From UBA2329 sp964577215 (GTDB taxonomy: Bacteria; Bacteroidota; Bacteroidia; Chitinophagales; Saprospiraceae), in NCBI GenBank assembly GCA_964577215.1, contig CAZNYK010000006.1:1-62762 (forward strand): a DNA stretch of 62,762 nt. Direction: 5' to 3'. Shown here piece after piece: positions 1 to 7,529 of the stretch (the first letter of the stretch is position 1; each line of letters opens with the position of its first letter). The position numbers and the translations under genes are program-made. The notes under the pieces were generated by a model. It saw nothing but the letters and a program-made list of their open reading frames with translations. It was not told the origin of the DNA and searched no databases.

Positions 1-2
1 CC

Positions 3-59
3 GGAGAACTGCTGGATGCCGCGCCTTACATAAGGGCGGTGCTGAAGGGGGAAGGATAA
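3..59 (+). CDS. mnhD: Na+/H+ antiporter subunit D, C-terminal end only
   Basis: Only the last 18 codons are inside the window, reading GELLDAAPYIRAVLKGEG and then TAA at 57-59. MrpD/MnhD proteins commonly end in a short cytoplasmic tail of this kind (LLD..AYI.AVL), and subunits E, F and G follow in order. The identification therefore rests on synteny plus a short tail. The stop codon lies inside the first unit of a 7-base tandem repeat, so the repeat grew out of the last codon and stop of this gene. Confidence 0.6.
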   Translation, partial: GELLDAAPYIRAVLKGEG

Positions 60-102
60 AGGATAAAGGATAAAGGATAAAGGATAAAGGTTAAAGGTTA
101 AA
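54..102 (+). repeat. 7-base tandem array, 5 x ggataaa + 2 x ggttaaa
   Basis: Seven contiguous 7-base units begin at the last sense codon of mnhD (GGA TAA A). Because 7 is not a multiple of 3, the TAA of successive units falls in successive reading frames (57, 64, 71), giving stops in all three frames. The array fills much of the 117-base gap to mnhE inside what is otherwise a tightly overlapping operon. Confidence 0.95.
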
Positions 103-176
103 GGTTTGGAAGGCAATTGGTTGTGGATTGAGGGGGAGAGGCTGATCTAGCAAAAGGACAAAAAAATGACCGGCGT

Positions 177-653
177 ATGAAAAATCAATTTCTGCTCAAC
201 ATACTGCTCAGTTTCGTTTGGGTAGCGCTGACGGGGGTGTTTGAATACCAGAATCTCTTTTTCGGCTTTCTGCTCAGCTTTGCCATCATGTGGGTGATAG
301 GCCGCAGCAGAGGCGATGACCGCTACTTTACCATGACCTTCAAATTGGTGGGCTTTGTCTTCTTTTTTCTTTACGAACTGCTCAAAGCCAATATCCAGGT
401 AGCTTTTGACGTGATCACGCCCAGGTTTTATATGACGCCGGGCATTGTTTGCGTGCCCCTTGACGCCAAAACAGATATTGAGATCACCCTGCTGGCCAAC
501 CTGATCTCACTCACCCCCGGCACGCTGAGCCTGGATGTGTCGAGTGACAAGCGCAGCCTCTACGTCCACTCGATGTATATCAAGGACAAAGCCTCGTTCA
601 TCAGCGGCATAAAAAACGGGTTCGAGAAACGATTATTATCTATATTACGATGA
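177..653 (+). CDS. mnhE: Na+/H+ antiporter subunit E
   Basis: MnhE/MrpE is a small membrane subunit of the multi-subunit Mrp cation/proton antiporter in the cytoplasmic membrane. The 158-residue protein has two N-terminal hydrophobic segments (about 5-45 and 58-75) and then the conserved soluble part with TPGTLSLDV near residue 120, which is diagnostic for the family. The start is the ATG at 177. The stop overlaps the ATG of mnhF (ATGATG at 650-655), so translation is probably coupled. The subunit order E-F-G matches Mrp operons. Confidence 0.93.
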   Translation: MKNQFLLNILLSFVWVALTGVFEYQNLFFGFLLSFAIMWVIGRSRGDDRYFTMTFKLVGFVFFFLYELLKANIQVAFDVITPRFYMTPGIVCVPLDAKTDIEITLLANLISLTPGTLSLDVSSDKRSLYVHSMYIKDKASFISGIKNGFEKRLLSILR

Positions 654-922
654 TGCAGAACTTCTTATATTATATCATTTTACCGGTTCTGATGCTGTCG
701 GTCGTACTGGTTTTCATTCGTTTTTTCAAAGGGCCCGACCTTTCCGACCGGGTGGTTTCGCTCGACCTGCTGATCACGATCGGCATCGGAATAATCGCCA
801 TCTACAGCATCGTTGCCGACCAGCCCACCTTCCTGGACATAGCTACTATCCTGGCATTGATCGCTTTCTTAGGCACGGTGGCATTTTCGTATTATTTGGA
901 AAAAAGAGAAAAAAATGAATGA
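650..922 (+). CDS. mnhF: Na+/H+ antiporter subunit F
   Basis: This 90-residue protein is almost entirely hydrophobic, with three predicted membrane helices. It carries the family signature GPDLSDRVVSLDLL around residues 28-41, where the charged residues between helices 1 and 2 are conserved in MrpF. It is a membrane subunit of the Mrp antiporter. It starts inside the mnhE stop (ATG at 650, or the adjacent ATG at 653) and its end overlaps mnhG by 8 bases, as expected for a co-translated operon. Confidence 0.93.
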   Translation: MMQNFLYYIILPVLMLSVVLVFIRFFKGPDLSDRVVSLDLLITIGIGIIAIYSIVADQPTFLDIATILALIAFLGTVAFSYYLEKREKNE

Positions 923-1277
923 CGCACTCATCATGATCCTGGCCGGGCTCGGCGCCGTATTCGTATTGCTGGCAGCCATCGGCATTGTACGCATGCCCGA
1001 CCTGTACCTGCGCATATCGGTCACTACCAAAGCGGCAACGCTCGGTATCGGGTTGTTACTGGCCTGTTGCGCGCTGCATTTCGGCACCGTGGCAGTCACT
1101 TCCCGCGTTATCGCCATCATTTTTTTCATGATACTCACGGCGCCCGTGGGGGCGCATCTCATCGGCAGGGCCTCCTACTTTGTCGGCGTACCGATGTGGA
1201 AAAAATCTGTGATGGACGATTTGAAAGGGCGGTACGAAGCGGAGAGCCACGAATTAAAAGGAGAGGAGGACGCCTAA
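915..1277 (+). CDS. mnhG: Na+/H+ antiporter subunit G
   Basis: This 120-residue protein with three membrane helices carries the MrpG hallmark RMPDLYLRISVTTKAATLG near residues 26-44 and TAPVGAHLIGRASY near residues 75-88. It is the last subunit of the Mrp antiporter operon. The stop TAA (1275-1277) overlaps the stop of the convergent DUF3810 gene by 4 bases, leaving no room for a terminator between them. Confidence 0.94.
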   Translation: MNDALIMILAGLGAVFVLLAAIGIVRMPDLYLRISVTTKAATLGIGLLLACCALHFGTVAVTSRVIAIIFFMILTAPVGAHLIGRASYFVGVPMWKKSVMDDLKGRYEAESHELKGEEDA

Positions 1278-2341
1278 TTTTCTCTCTCCGCCCTCACCAG
1301 CATCATCACTTTGTCATAACTGAGCATACCCTCGCGCACGCCTTGCGCCTTGAGGTAAGTATTGTAGGCCGCATCGCGGAAGCGGGGGAATATGTCGGGA
1401 TAAGCGAGCATAGCTTGGTTTATAGCGTCCAGGTCGTTGCGAATGCCGGCGGGCAGCCCCTCGCGGATATCGCGGTAGGCCTCCGGTTCATAAACCCGGT
1501 AATTCACGGCCAAAGTGCGCCAATAGCTCAACTCTGAGGCATATACTACCAAAGGATCGCCGGAGCGAACACCCGCGGAATAGGCGATAAAGTTGCACAC
1601 TCCCTCATCGCCGAAGCCGAAGCCGTGCGCCAGTTCGTGGGCCAGCACAGGAGGCAATTGCAGCGGATGCAGGCCTGCATCGGCATGTCCTTCGCCGCTG
1701 AATGGGAAGTAAATGCCCGCCGTGCCGAAGCGCAACAACACGCCTTTGGGGTACAAAACCCTGCCGCGCACGCGGCCCGGCGCCGGATAGCCCCTGCGTT
1801 CCAGCCAGCCCGACACGGTGCGGCGCAGGAAAGGCTCGATCTGCGCAGGCAGCGAAGCCGCGGTGAAGGCAGAATCCGAAGCGCCCGGGATGCGCGCCCT
1901 GGCGGCAATAATGGCGGCAGTTGTGATATCGAGTTCCTCGCGGATATCCTCTGCGGAAAGCGGCTTCGGCTCCAGTCCGAGTTGCTGTTCCAACGGCACC
2001 CGGCTGTAATTGAACCCCCACAGGAAAAGAAACAGGAAGACCGTTCCGCCGAGGAAGGCCAGGACGGAGTATGCTGCGTTCTTGAGTTTCTGCCACAGGG
2101 ATACCGGTTTTTTCAGAAGGCGCGCCATGCCGCGTATCACAAAAAAAAGGAAAGCGCCCAAAACGAGATACGCTATTGGGAACGGCAACCATGCCGCTCC
2201 GTAGTCAATCGCCGGCCGGATGAGGAGGAAAAGCCCCCGGCTGTAGAGTTGTTCCACCCATTCAGGCCGGCCGGCAGCTATCCAGCGCAGCCCGAGAGCG
2301 GCTATGCCCAGCCCGATCCATATTTTTTGTGACCGATTCAT
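1274..2341 (-). CDS. DUF3810 family membrane protein with zinc-protease motif
   Basis: The 355-residue protein has N-terminal hydrophobic segments (about 7-25, 50-72 and 88-110) and a soluble C-terminal half. Around residues 232-245 it has HELAHGFGFGDEGVCNF. This is an HExxH-type zinc-binding site with a following acidic residue, as in the DUF3810 family of Bacteroidota and Firmicutes. The family is thought to be a membrane-bound metallopeptidase, but its substrate is not known. It is convergent with mnhG (4-base overlap) and starts at ATG 2341. Confidence 0.85.
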   Translation of the reverse strand: MNRSQKIWIGLGIAALGLRWIAAGRPEWVEQLYSRGLFLLIRPAIDYGAAWLPFPIAYLVLGAFLFFVIRGMARLLKKPVSLWQKLKNAAYSVLAFLGGTVFLFLFLWGFNYSRVPLEQQLGLEPKPLSAEDIREELDITTAAIIAARARIPGASDSAFTAASLPAQIEPFLRRTVSGWLERRGYPAPGRVRGRVLYPKGVLLRFGTAGIYFPFSGEGHADAGLHPLQLPPVLAHELAHGFGFGDEGVCNFIAYSAGVRSGDPLVVYASELSYWRTLAVNYRVYEPEAYRDIREGLPAGIRNDLDAINQAMLAYPDIFPRFRDAAYNTYLKAQGVREGMLSYDKVMMLVRAEREN

Positions 2342-2367
2342 ATATTACTCGTAACAAGTATAGCATG

Positions 2368-2468
2368 CCCGACGAAAAATAGTTGGCGAAAAAATTTAAA
2401 CCATTTTCATCGGGATAATTGATAGCCTGTGGTTTGCAATAATCAAAATTCGCAAACCAGCGGCAATC
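2368..2468 (+). repeat. Palindromic intergenic element with CCCGACGAAA box
   Basis: In the 250-base gap between the divergent DUF3810 and thioredoxin genes, CCCGACGAAAA (2368-2378) pairs with TTTTCATCGGG (2404-2414) with one mismatch. A second imperfect stem follows (arms 2421-2437 and 2452-2468, 13 of 17 positions paired). The same box, next to a hairpin with related arms, occurs at 10761-10820 on the other strand, and the box recurs at 62738-62747. This looks like a small dispersed repeat family; its function is unknown. Confidence 0.5.
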
Positions 2469-2592
2469 GAGGATAACTGTTGCAAGGGCGACACCCGGGC
2501 GCAAAGATTGTGGCAAATTTTTGCAACTCAATGCCGAAAGGCGATGTTATAACCGATATTTTTTACCAAACAAACTCAAACAGCATTGTATC

Positions 2593-2910
2593 ATGGCTTT
2601 TGAATTCACCGATGCGAACTTTAAAGAAGAAGTTCTGGACACTGAAGGCGTTGCCGTTATCGACTTTTGGGCGGAATGGTGCGGCCCCTGCCGCGTAATC
2701 GCACCCGTTATTGAAGAACTGGCCCACGAATACGACGGAAAAGTGAAAGTTGGAAAACTCAACGTCGATTTCAATCCCGAGGTTTCCTACAAGTTCAATA
2801 TCCGAAGCATCCCCACTATCCTCATTCTCAAGAACGGCGAAGTGGTGGACCGCCACGTGGGCACTACCACCAAAAAGGTACTTGCCGACAAAATTGAAGC
2901 TGCGCTCTGA
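2593..2910 (+). CDS. trxA: Thioredoxin
   Basis: This 105-residue cytoplasmic thioredoxin reduces protein disulfides using electrons from thioredoxin reductase. It has the active site FWAEWCGPCRV at about residues 25-35 and the cis-proline stretch SIPTILILKNGE near residues 73-84. The chosen start is ATG 2593 (MAFEFTDANF), which gives normal thioredoxin length. An upstream TTG in frame at 2521 would add 24 residues unlike the family. It is monocistronic, followed by a strong palindrome. Confidence 0.95.
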   Translation: MAFEFTDANFKEEVLDTEGVAVIDFWAEWCGPCRVIAPVIEELAHEYDGKVKVGKLNVDFNPEVSYKFNIRSIPTILILKNGEVVDRHVGTTTKKVLADKIEAAL

Positions 2911-2933
2911 TCTGCATCTGCACGAGTAGTTTA

Positions 2934-2986
2934 GTACCAGCGACTTCAGTCGCCGGCAGCGTGTCGGCGACTGAAGTCGCTGGTAC
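2934..2986 (+). repeat. REP-like palindrome, 21-base perfect arms
   Basis: The arms at 2934-2954 and 2966-2986 are perfect inverted copies with core gcgacttcagtcgcc, separated by 11 bases. A related copy lies at 56555-56602. It sits between trxA and the DUF58 gene. There is no T-run after it, so it resembles a repetitive extragenic palindrome more than a simple intrinsic terminator, although the RNA hairpin could still protect or end the trxA transcript. Confidence 0.9.
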
Positions 2987-3007
2987 GCTGAGTTAATGGG
3001 GCAATAA

Positions 3008-3937
3008 ATGGATTTATTAGATAACCTTGAGGTCAAAGACCTCGGCAATTTGGACCTCCTCGCCAGGCAGGTGGTGGAGGGTTTCATCATAGGGCTGCAC
3101 AAAAGCCCGTTTCACGGCTTCTCGGTAGAGTTTGCAGAGCACCGGCTTTACAACCAGGGCGAAAGTACCCGCAACATCGACTGGAAGGTGTACGCCCGTA
3201 CAGACAAGCTCTTCACCAAGCGCTTCGAGGAAGAAACCAACCTGCGCTGCCAGATCGTGATGGATGCCTCTTCGTCCATGTTCTTCCCCAATGAAGCGGA
3301 CGTTAAAACCAAGCCCTACGTCAACAAAGCCCGTTTTTCGGCGCTTTCCGCAGCTTCGCTGATGCACCTGCTCCAAAAACAACGCGACGCATTCGGCCTT
3401 ACCCTGTTCAACGACGAGGTGCGCCTGCATACCCAATGCAAGAGCAGCACCTCCCATTACCGACTGATGCTCACGCATTTGCATCATTTCATAAACAACC
3501 CCGCAGAAAACAAGAACACCGCTGCCGCCAAAGCGCTCCACGAAGTAGCTGAAAGCATTCACCGCCGTTCTCTGGTCGTTATTTTCAGCGATATGTTTGA
3601 ACAAACTGAAGACAACGATCAACTCTTTTCCGCACTCCAGCACCTCAAACACAACAAACACGAGGTCATCCTTTTCCACGTGACCGACAAATCCAAGGAA
3701 CTTGATTTCGAGTTCGACAACCGCCCCTATCTTTTCATCGACATGGAAAGCGGCGAGCGCCTGCGCCTGCAACCCAAACAAGTAAAGGAGCACTATGTGG
3801 AACAGGTAGGCAAGTTCATGCAGCAACTCAGATTCAAGTGCCTTCAGTACAAAATCGACTTCGTGGAAGCCGATATCCGGCAGGGCTTCCGCACCGTGTT
3901 GCAATCATACTTGGTAAAACGCAGCCGGATGGGGTAA
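3008..3937 (+). CDS. DUF58 domain-containing protein
   Basis: This 309-residue soluble protein has the DUF58 signature GESTRNIDWKVYARTDKLFTK near residues 50-70. A von Willebrand A-like fold follows, with a MIDAS-type DASSSMF near residue 90. DUF58 proteins usually sit beside MoxR-type AAA+ ATPases and are thought to act in assembly or maturation of membrane complexes; here no MoxR gene is adjacent. The start is ATG 3008, 22 bases after the palindrome. It appears to be monocistronic. Confidence 0.9.
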   Translation: MDLLDNLEVKDLGNLDLLARQVVEGFIIGLHKSPFHGFSVEFAEHRLYNQGESTRNIDWKVYARTDKLFTKRFEEETNLRCQIVMDASSSMFFPNEADVKTKPYVNKARFSALSAASLMHLLQKQRDAFGLTLFNDEVRLHTQCKSSTSHYRLMLTHLHHFINNPAENKNTAAAKALHEVAESIHRRSLVVIFSDMFEQTEDNDQLFSALQHLKHNKHEVILFHVTDKSKELDFEFDNRPYLFIDMESGERLRLQPKQVKEHYVEQVGKFMQQLRFKCLQYKIDFVEADIRQGFRTVLQSYLVKRSRMG

Positions 3938-4027
3938 GCCCCCAATTTCCAAATAATTTTTTTTTAGCGCCTTTCACTTTGTGTTGTTAACGCCCCGCCT
4001 TAGTTTAGCCGGCAAAATAGCCGACTA

Positions 4028-5734
4028 ATGAATTTTAATACCAACGGAAAGGATTCCGTCACCTACGACGCCATCGTAGTAGGTACCGGTATCAGCGGGG
4101 GATGGGCCGCAAAGGAGCTTTGTGAAAAGGGTCTGAAAACCCTCGTGCTCGAACGCGGCCGCATGGTGCGCCACGGCGAGTACCCCACTGCAGGCCTCGA
4201 CCCCTGGGACGACGAGCACCGCGACATCATGTCGCAAAAAGAATTGGAGGACTACCCCAAGCAAATGCGCACCGGATACACCATGAAGCACTCGAGCAAA
4301 CACTGGTGGGTGAATGACCGCGAAAACCCCTACACCGAAATCAAGCGCTTCGACTGGATCCGCGGCTATCACGTGGGCGGGCGCTCCCTCATGTGGGGGC
4401 GGCAATCGTACCGCCTCGCCGATCTCGACTTCGAGGCCAACGCCAAAGAAGGCATCGCCATAGACTGGCCCATCCGCTACGCCGATATCGCGCCCTGGTA
4501 CGATTATGTGGAAGAGTTTGCCGGCATCAGCGGGCAGGCTGAAGGATTGCCGCACCTGCCCGACGGGAAATTCCTGCCGCCTATGGAAATGAACTGCTTG
4601 GAAAAGCACATCAAGGCGCGGATCGAAGCCAAGTGGCCGGGCCGCAAACTCACCATCGGCCGCACGGCCAACCTCACCCAACCGCACCTCGGCAGAGGCA
4701 ATTGCCAGTACCGCAACCGCTGTATTCGCGGTTGTCCGTATGGGGCGTATTTCAGCAGCAACGCCTCTACCCTGCCGGCTGCCGAAAAAACCGGCAACAT
4801 GACCCTGCGCCCTTTTTCCATTGTGCATTCCATCATTTTCGACGAAGGCAAGAACAAGGCTACCGGGGTACGCGTCATCGATGCCGAAACGCAGGAAACG
4901 CATGAATTTTTCGCCAAGGTAATTTTCCTTTGTGCCTCCTCCTTAGGCAGTACGCAGATAATGCTTCAATCCACTTCCCGCCGCTTCCCCAACGGGTTCG
5001 GCAACGGAAGCGGGGTGCTGGGGCATTACCTCATGGACCACCATTTCCGCGCCGGAGCAAGAGGTATTTCCGAAGATTTTGAAGACCAATATTATAAAGG
5101 CCGCCGGCCGAACGGTATCTATATTCCCCGCTTTCAAAACATGGACGAAGCTTCCAGGCGCGATTACCTGAGAGGTTTTGGCTATCAGGGCGGCGCCAGC
5201 CGGCAGGATTGGACGGAATCCATTCGCGAAATGCAGGTAGGCATCGGCAAAGCCTTCAAAGACAGCCTCGTCACGCCAGGTCCTTGGGAAATGGGCATCA
5301 CAGGCTTCGGCGAATGCCTGCCCTACTACGACAACAAGGTGACCCTCAACCGCGACGTGCTCGATAAATACGGCCTGCCCACCCTCACTATGGATGCCGA
5401 ATTCAAGGAGAACGAGATGAAAATGCGAAAAGACATGACCTACAACGCCGCCGAAATGCTCGAAGAAGCGGGGTTGAAGAAAGTAGAAACCTACGACGAC
5501 CTGTCATGGCCGGGCCTCGGCATTCACGAAATGGGCACCGCGCGCATGGGCAACGACCCGAAAACCTCCGTACTCAATAAGTGGAACCAGGTACATGAAT
5601 CGCCTAATGTTTTTGTCACCGACGGCGCTTGTATGACCTCTGCCGCTTGCCAGAATCCATCGCTCACCTACATGGCGCTTACGGCCCGTGCTGCCGACTA
5701 TGCCGTTCAGGAATTGAAAAAACTCAACCTGTAA
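4028..5734 (+). CDS. GMC family oxidoreductase (sugar/alcohol dehydrogenase large subunit)
   Basis: This 568-residue FAD-dependent dehydrogenase has the dinucleotide-binding motif GTGISGGWAAKELCEKG at about residues 17-33. Near residues 225-240 is a cysteine cluster, NCQYRNRCIRGCPYG (C-x5-C-x3-C), found in GMC enzymes related to gluconate/sorbitol dehydrogenases. The C-terminal GMC domain has HEMGTARMG near residue 500 and NPSLTYMAL near residue 543, which supply the catalytic His and Asn. It has no signal peptide of its own. The gene 8 bases downstream encodes a Tat-type partner subunit, so the pair is probably exported together as a folded complex. The substrate cannot be told from sequence. 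Confidence 0.9.
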   Translation: MNFNTNGKDSVTYDAIVVGTGISGGWAAKELCEKGLKTLVLERGRMVRHGEYPTAGLDPWDDEHRDIMSQKELEDYPKQMRTGYTMKHSSKHWWVNDRENPYTEIKRFDWIRGYHVGGRSLMWGRQSYRLADLDFEANAKEGIAIDWPIRYADIAPWYDYVEEFAGISGQAEGLPHLPDGKFLPPMEMNCLEKHIKARIEAKWPGRKLTIGRTANLTQPHLGRGNCQYRNRCIRGCPYGAYFSSNASTLPAAEKTGNMTLRPFSIVHSIIFDEGKNKATGVRVIDAETQETHEFFAKVIFLCASSLGSTQIMLQSTSRRFPNGFGNGSGVLGHYLMDHHFRAGARGISEDFEDQYYKGRRPNGIYIPRFQNMDEASRRDYLRGFGYQGGASRQDWTESIREMQVGIGKAFKDSLVTPGPWEMGITGFGECLPYYDNKVTLNRDVLDKYGLPTLTMDAEFKENEMKMRKDMTYNAAEMLEEAGLKKVETYDDLSWPGLGIHEMGTARMGNDPKTSVLNKWNQVHESPNVFVTDGACMTSAACQNPSLTYMALTARAADYAVQELKKLNL

Positions 5735-5742
5735 TTTGTATC

Positions 5743-6348
5743 ATGAACAGAAGAGAAGCCATCAAAAAGACCATGTTGCTGACGGGCTACGCCCTTACCG
5801 CTTCTACCGTGCAGGCCGTATTGAGCGGCTGCGAGCCGGAGCGCCGCATGAACTGGTCGCCAAAATATTTCAGTGCCGAACAGGCCGAATTGATCACGCA
5901 CATGGCCGAAACCATACTGCCGCGCACCAAAACGCCCGGCGCTATGGACGTGGGCGTTCCGGCCTTCATCGAGTTGATGGTACAGGACACCTTCAAGGCG
6001 GAGGATCAGGAGAAATTCATCGCCGGCTTAGCGGATGTGAATGACCGTGCGCAGGCAGCTTACGGGATGCCCTTTGCTCAGTGCAAACCCGGCCGGCAAA
6101 CCAAACTGTTGGAAAAACTGGATGCAGAAGCCTCTGCCGAAGGTATTGCACACAGGGAGGCTGCCAAAGGAAAGCCGGAAACGGAGCCGTATTTCAACTT
6201 TTTCCTGGCTTTCAAGTCACTCTCGCTTTTGGGGTATTATACCTCCTCTTTCGTAGGTACCAAGATACTCCATTACGATCCCATTCCGGGAGCATACCTC
6301 GGCTGCATTCCGCTGAAAGAAACCGGCGGCAAAACCTGGGCGCTGTAA
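5743..6348 (+). CDS. Gluconate 2-dehydrogenase subunit 3 family lipoprotein (Tat)
   Basis: This 201-residue partner subunit of GMC dehydrogenases has an N-terminus MNRREAIKKTMLLTGYA with a twin arginine (RR at 3-4) and a hydrophobic stretch. It ends in a lipobox LSGC with Cys at about residue 30, so it should be a Tat-exported lipoprotein. The mature part matches the subunit 3 family (AELITHMAETILPRTKTPGA near residues 49-68). ATG 5743 is chosen because it gives the Tat signal directly; it lies 8 bases after the GMC stop. The family role is to help the large subunit mature or be exported. Confidence 0.88.
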   Translation: MNRREAIKKTMLLTGYALTASTVQAVLSGCEPERRMNWSPKYFSAEQAELITHMAETILPRTKTPGAMDVGVPAFIELMVQDTFKAEDQEKFIAGLADVNDRAQAAYGMPFAQCKPGRQTKLLEKLDAEASAEGIAHREAAKGKPETEPYFNFFLAFKSLSLLGYYTSSFVGTKILHYDPIPGAYLGCIPLKETGGKTWAL

Positions 6349-6352
6349 CGAC

Positions 6353-7339
6353 CTACGGCAAAAGGAACCGCTCGTATTGAAGGATAAGGATAGCGGCAAA
6401 CAACATCAGGTGAAGGGATTCAGCCCAGCGATTGGGTAGTTTGGTAAAGATAAAACCGAGAAGAACACCCGCAGGGATCGCCACCGAAAGCCATTGGTCT
6501 ATCTGCACCCCTGCATGCACCGGCGCCGTGCATGCGCCGATGAGCAACATCCAGTACAACAGGCTTATGTATTTCTGCACCTGTATGGTTTTTCGATACA
6601 CCAGCCCGGCATAGTTGATCAAAGCCAATAGAATTGCCAATCCGAATACCGCTGCGGCCGCCCAAACGGCAAATGTGTCTGAAGCCTTGAAATCAAACCA
6701 GCCGAACCCTTTTTGGAATTGCAGCTCTATGCCCTGCTCAAGGATGCCGTTCCAAAACAGGTACACTCCCATCAAAAAATAGGGGACAATTGCGCCTGCC
6801 AGCATCATAAGCCGTTCTTTGAAGTTGAGGCCTCGAAGCAAATTCAGCCCTGAAAAACCGAGAAGGAGAAAAATGATATAGGCAGGTGAGAAAAGCGAAG
6901 CCACAGCCGTCCAGAATCCGACATTGAAGATGGAAGCCGCTGCACCCGGCTTTTTGTACACGGTGAATAATTCGTTGAGCGCAATGAGAATGAACCCGTT
7001 GGCCATAAGGGCAGGAGACAGGTGCATCATGCCCGGCAGGGCGCTGCAAAGCAATACGAAAAACAAGCCCGGAAAAAGATTGGATACTTCGCCCAGCCGG
7101 TATTCCAATGAAATGGCGTTGATACCTGCTGCCTGGGCCACTAAAATCAAAAGGGCTGCGATTGCCGCCCCCCATCCCTCGTAACCGCCCATCAAATCAT
7201 ACACCCAACTGCTCAGCAGCCCCGGAGCTGAGGGCGTCCACCCATCATGACTGAAGAAGAGCGACACATGCAGCACAGCAGCGTAAAGGATCAGAAAAAC
7301 GCTGTAGAGCAGTTGGTTGGTACGGAATAGTGATAACAC
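6353..7339 (-). CDS. Polytopic membrane protein, DUF6427-like
   Basis: This 328-residue very hydrophobic protein has about ten predicted membrane helices along its length. It resembles the uncharacterised Bacteroidota DUF6427 family in length, an N-terminal FRTNQLLYS motif and the repeated helix/short-loop pattern; that assignment comes from memory of the family, not a search. No catalytic motif is seen. The start appears to be GTG 7339, with no nearby ATG. It is convergent with the GMC/subunit 3 pair (4 bases between stops) and divergent from yidC. Confidence 0.6.
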   Translation of the reverse strand: MLSLFRTNQLLYSVFLILYAAVLHVSLFFSHDGWTPSAPGLLSSWVYDLMGGYEGWGAAIAALLILVAQAAGINAISLEYRLGEVSNLFPGLFFVLLCSALPGMMHLSPALMANGFILIALNELFTVYKKPGAAASIFNVGFWTAVASLFSPAYIIFLLLGFSGLNLLRGLNFKERLMMLAGAIVPYFLMGVYLFWNGILEQGIELQFQKGFGWFDFKASDTFAVWAAAAVFGLAILLALINYAGLVYRKTIQVQKYISLLYWMLLIGACTAPVHAGVQIDQWLSVAIPAGVLLGFIFTKLPNRWAESLHLMLFAAILILQYERFLLP

Positions 7340-7483
7340 GCTTTCTTTGCTTTGGCCGCGCCAAAGATACCAAAATTACTTTCACTGCAACGATGGATGA
7401 AAATGGAAGCATACATCCGGCCATTTTTGTCGAGAAATGCCGAATTATCGTAGATGCACTATCGCACAAGCGTTCCAAAATCG

Positions 7484-7491
7484 TACCTTTG
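7484..7491 (+). promoter_or_regulatory. Candidate -7 box upstream of yidC
   Basis: TACCTTTG matches the Bacteroidota -7 consensus TAnnTTTG exactly and lies 38 bases before the yidC ATG. No convincing -33 TTG was found at the usual spacing. Confidence 0.5.
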
Positions 7492-7529
7492 CGCCGTTTC
7501 GCGAAGAAACGCCTTGAAAACATACCTGA

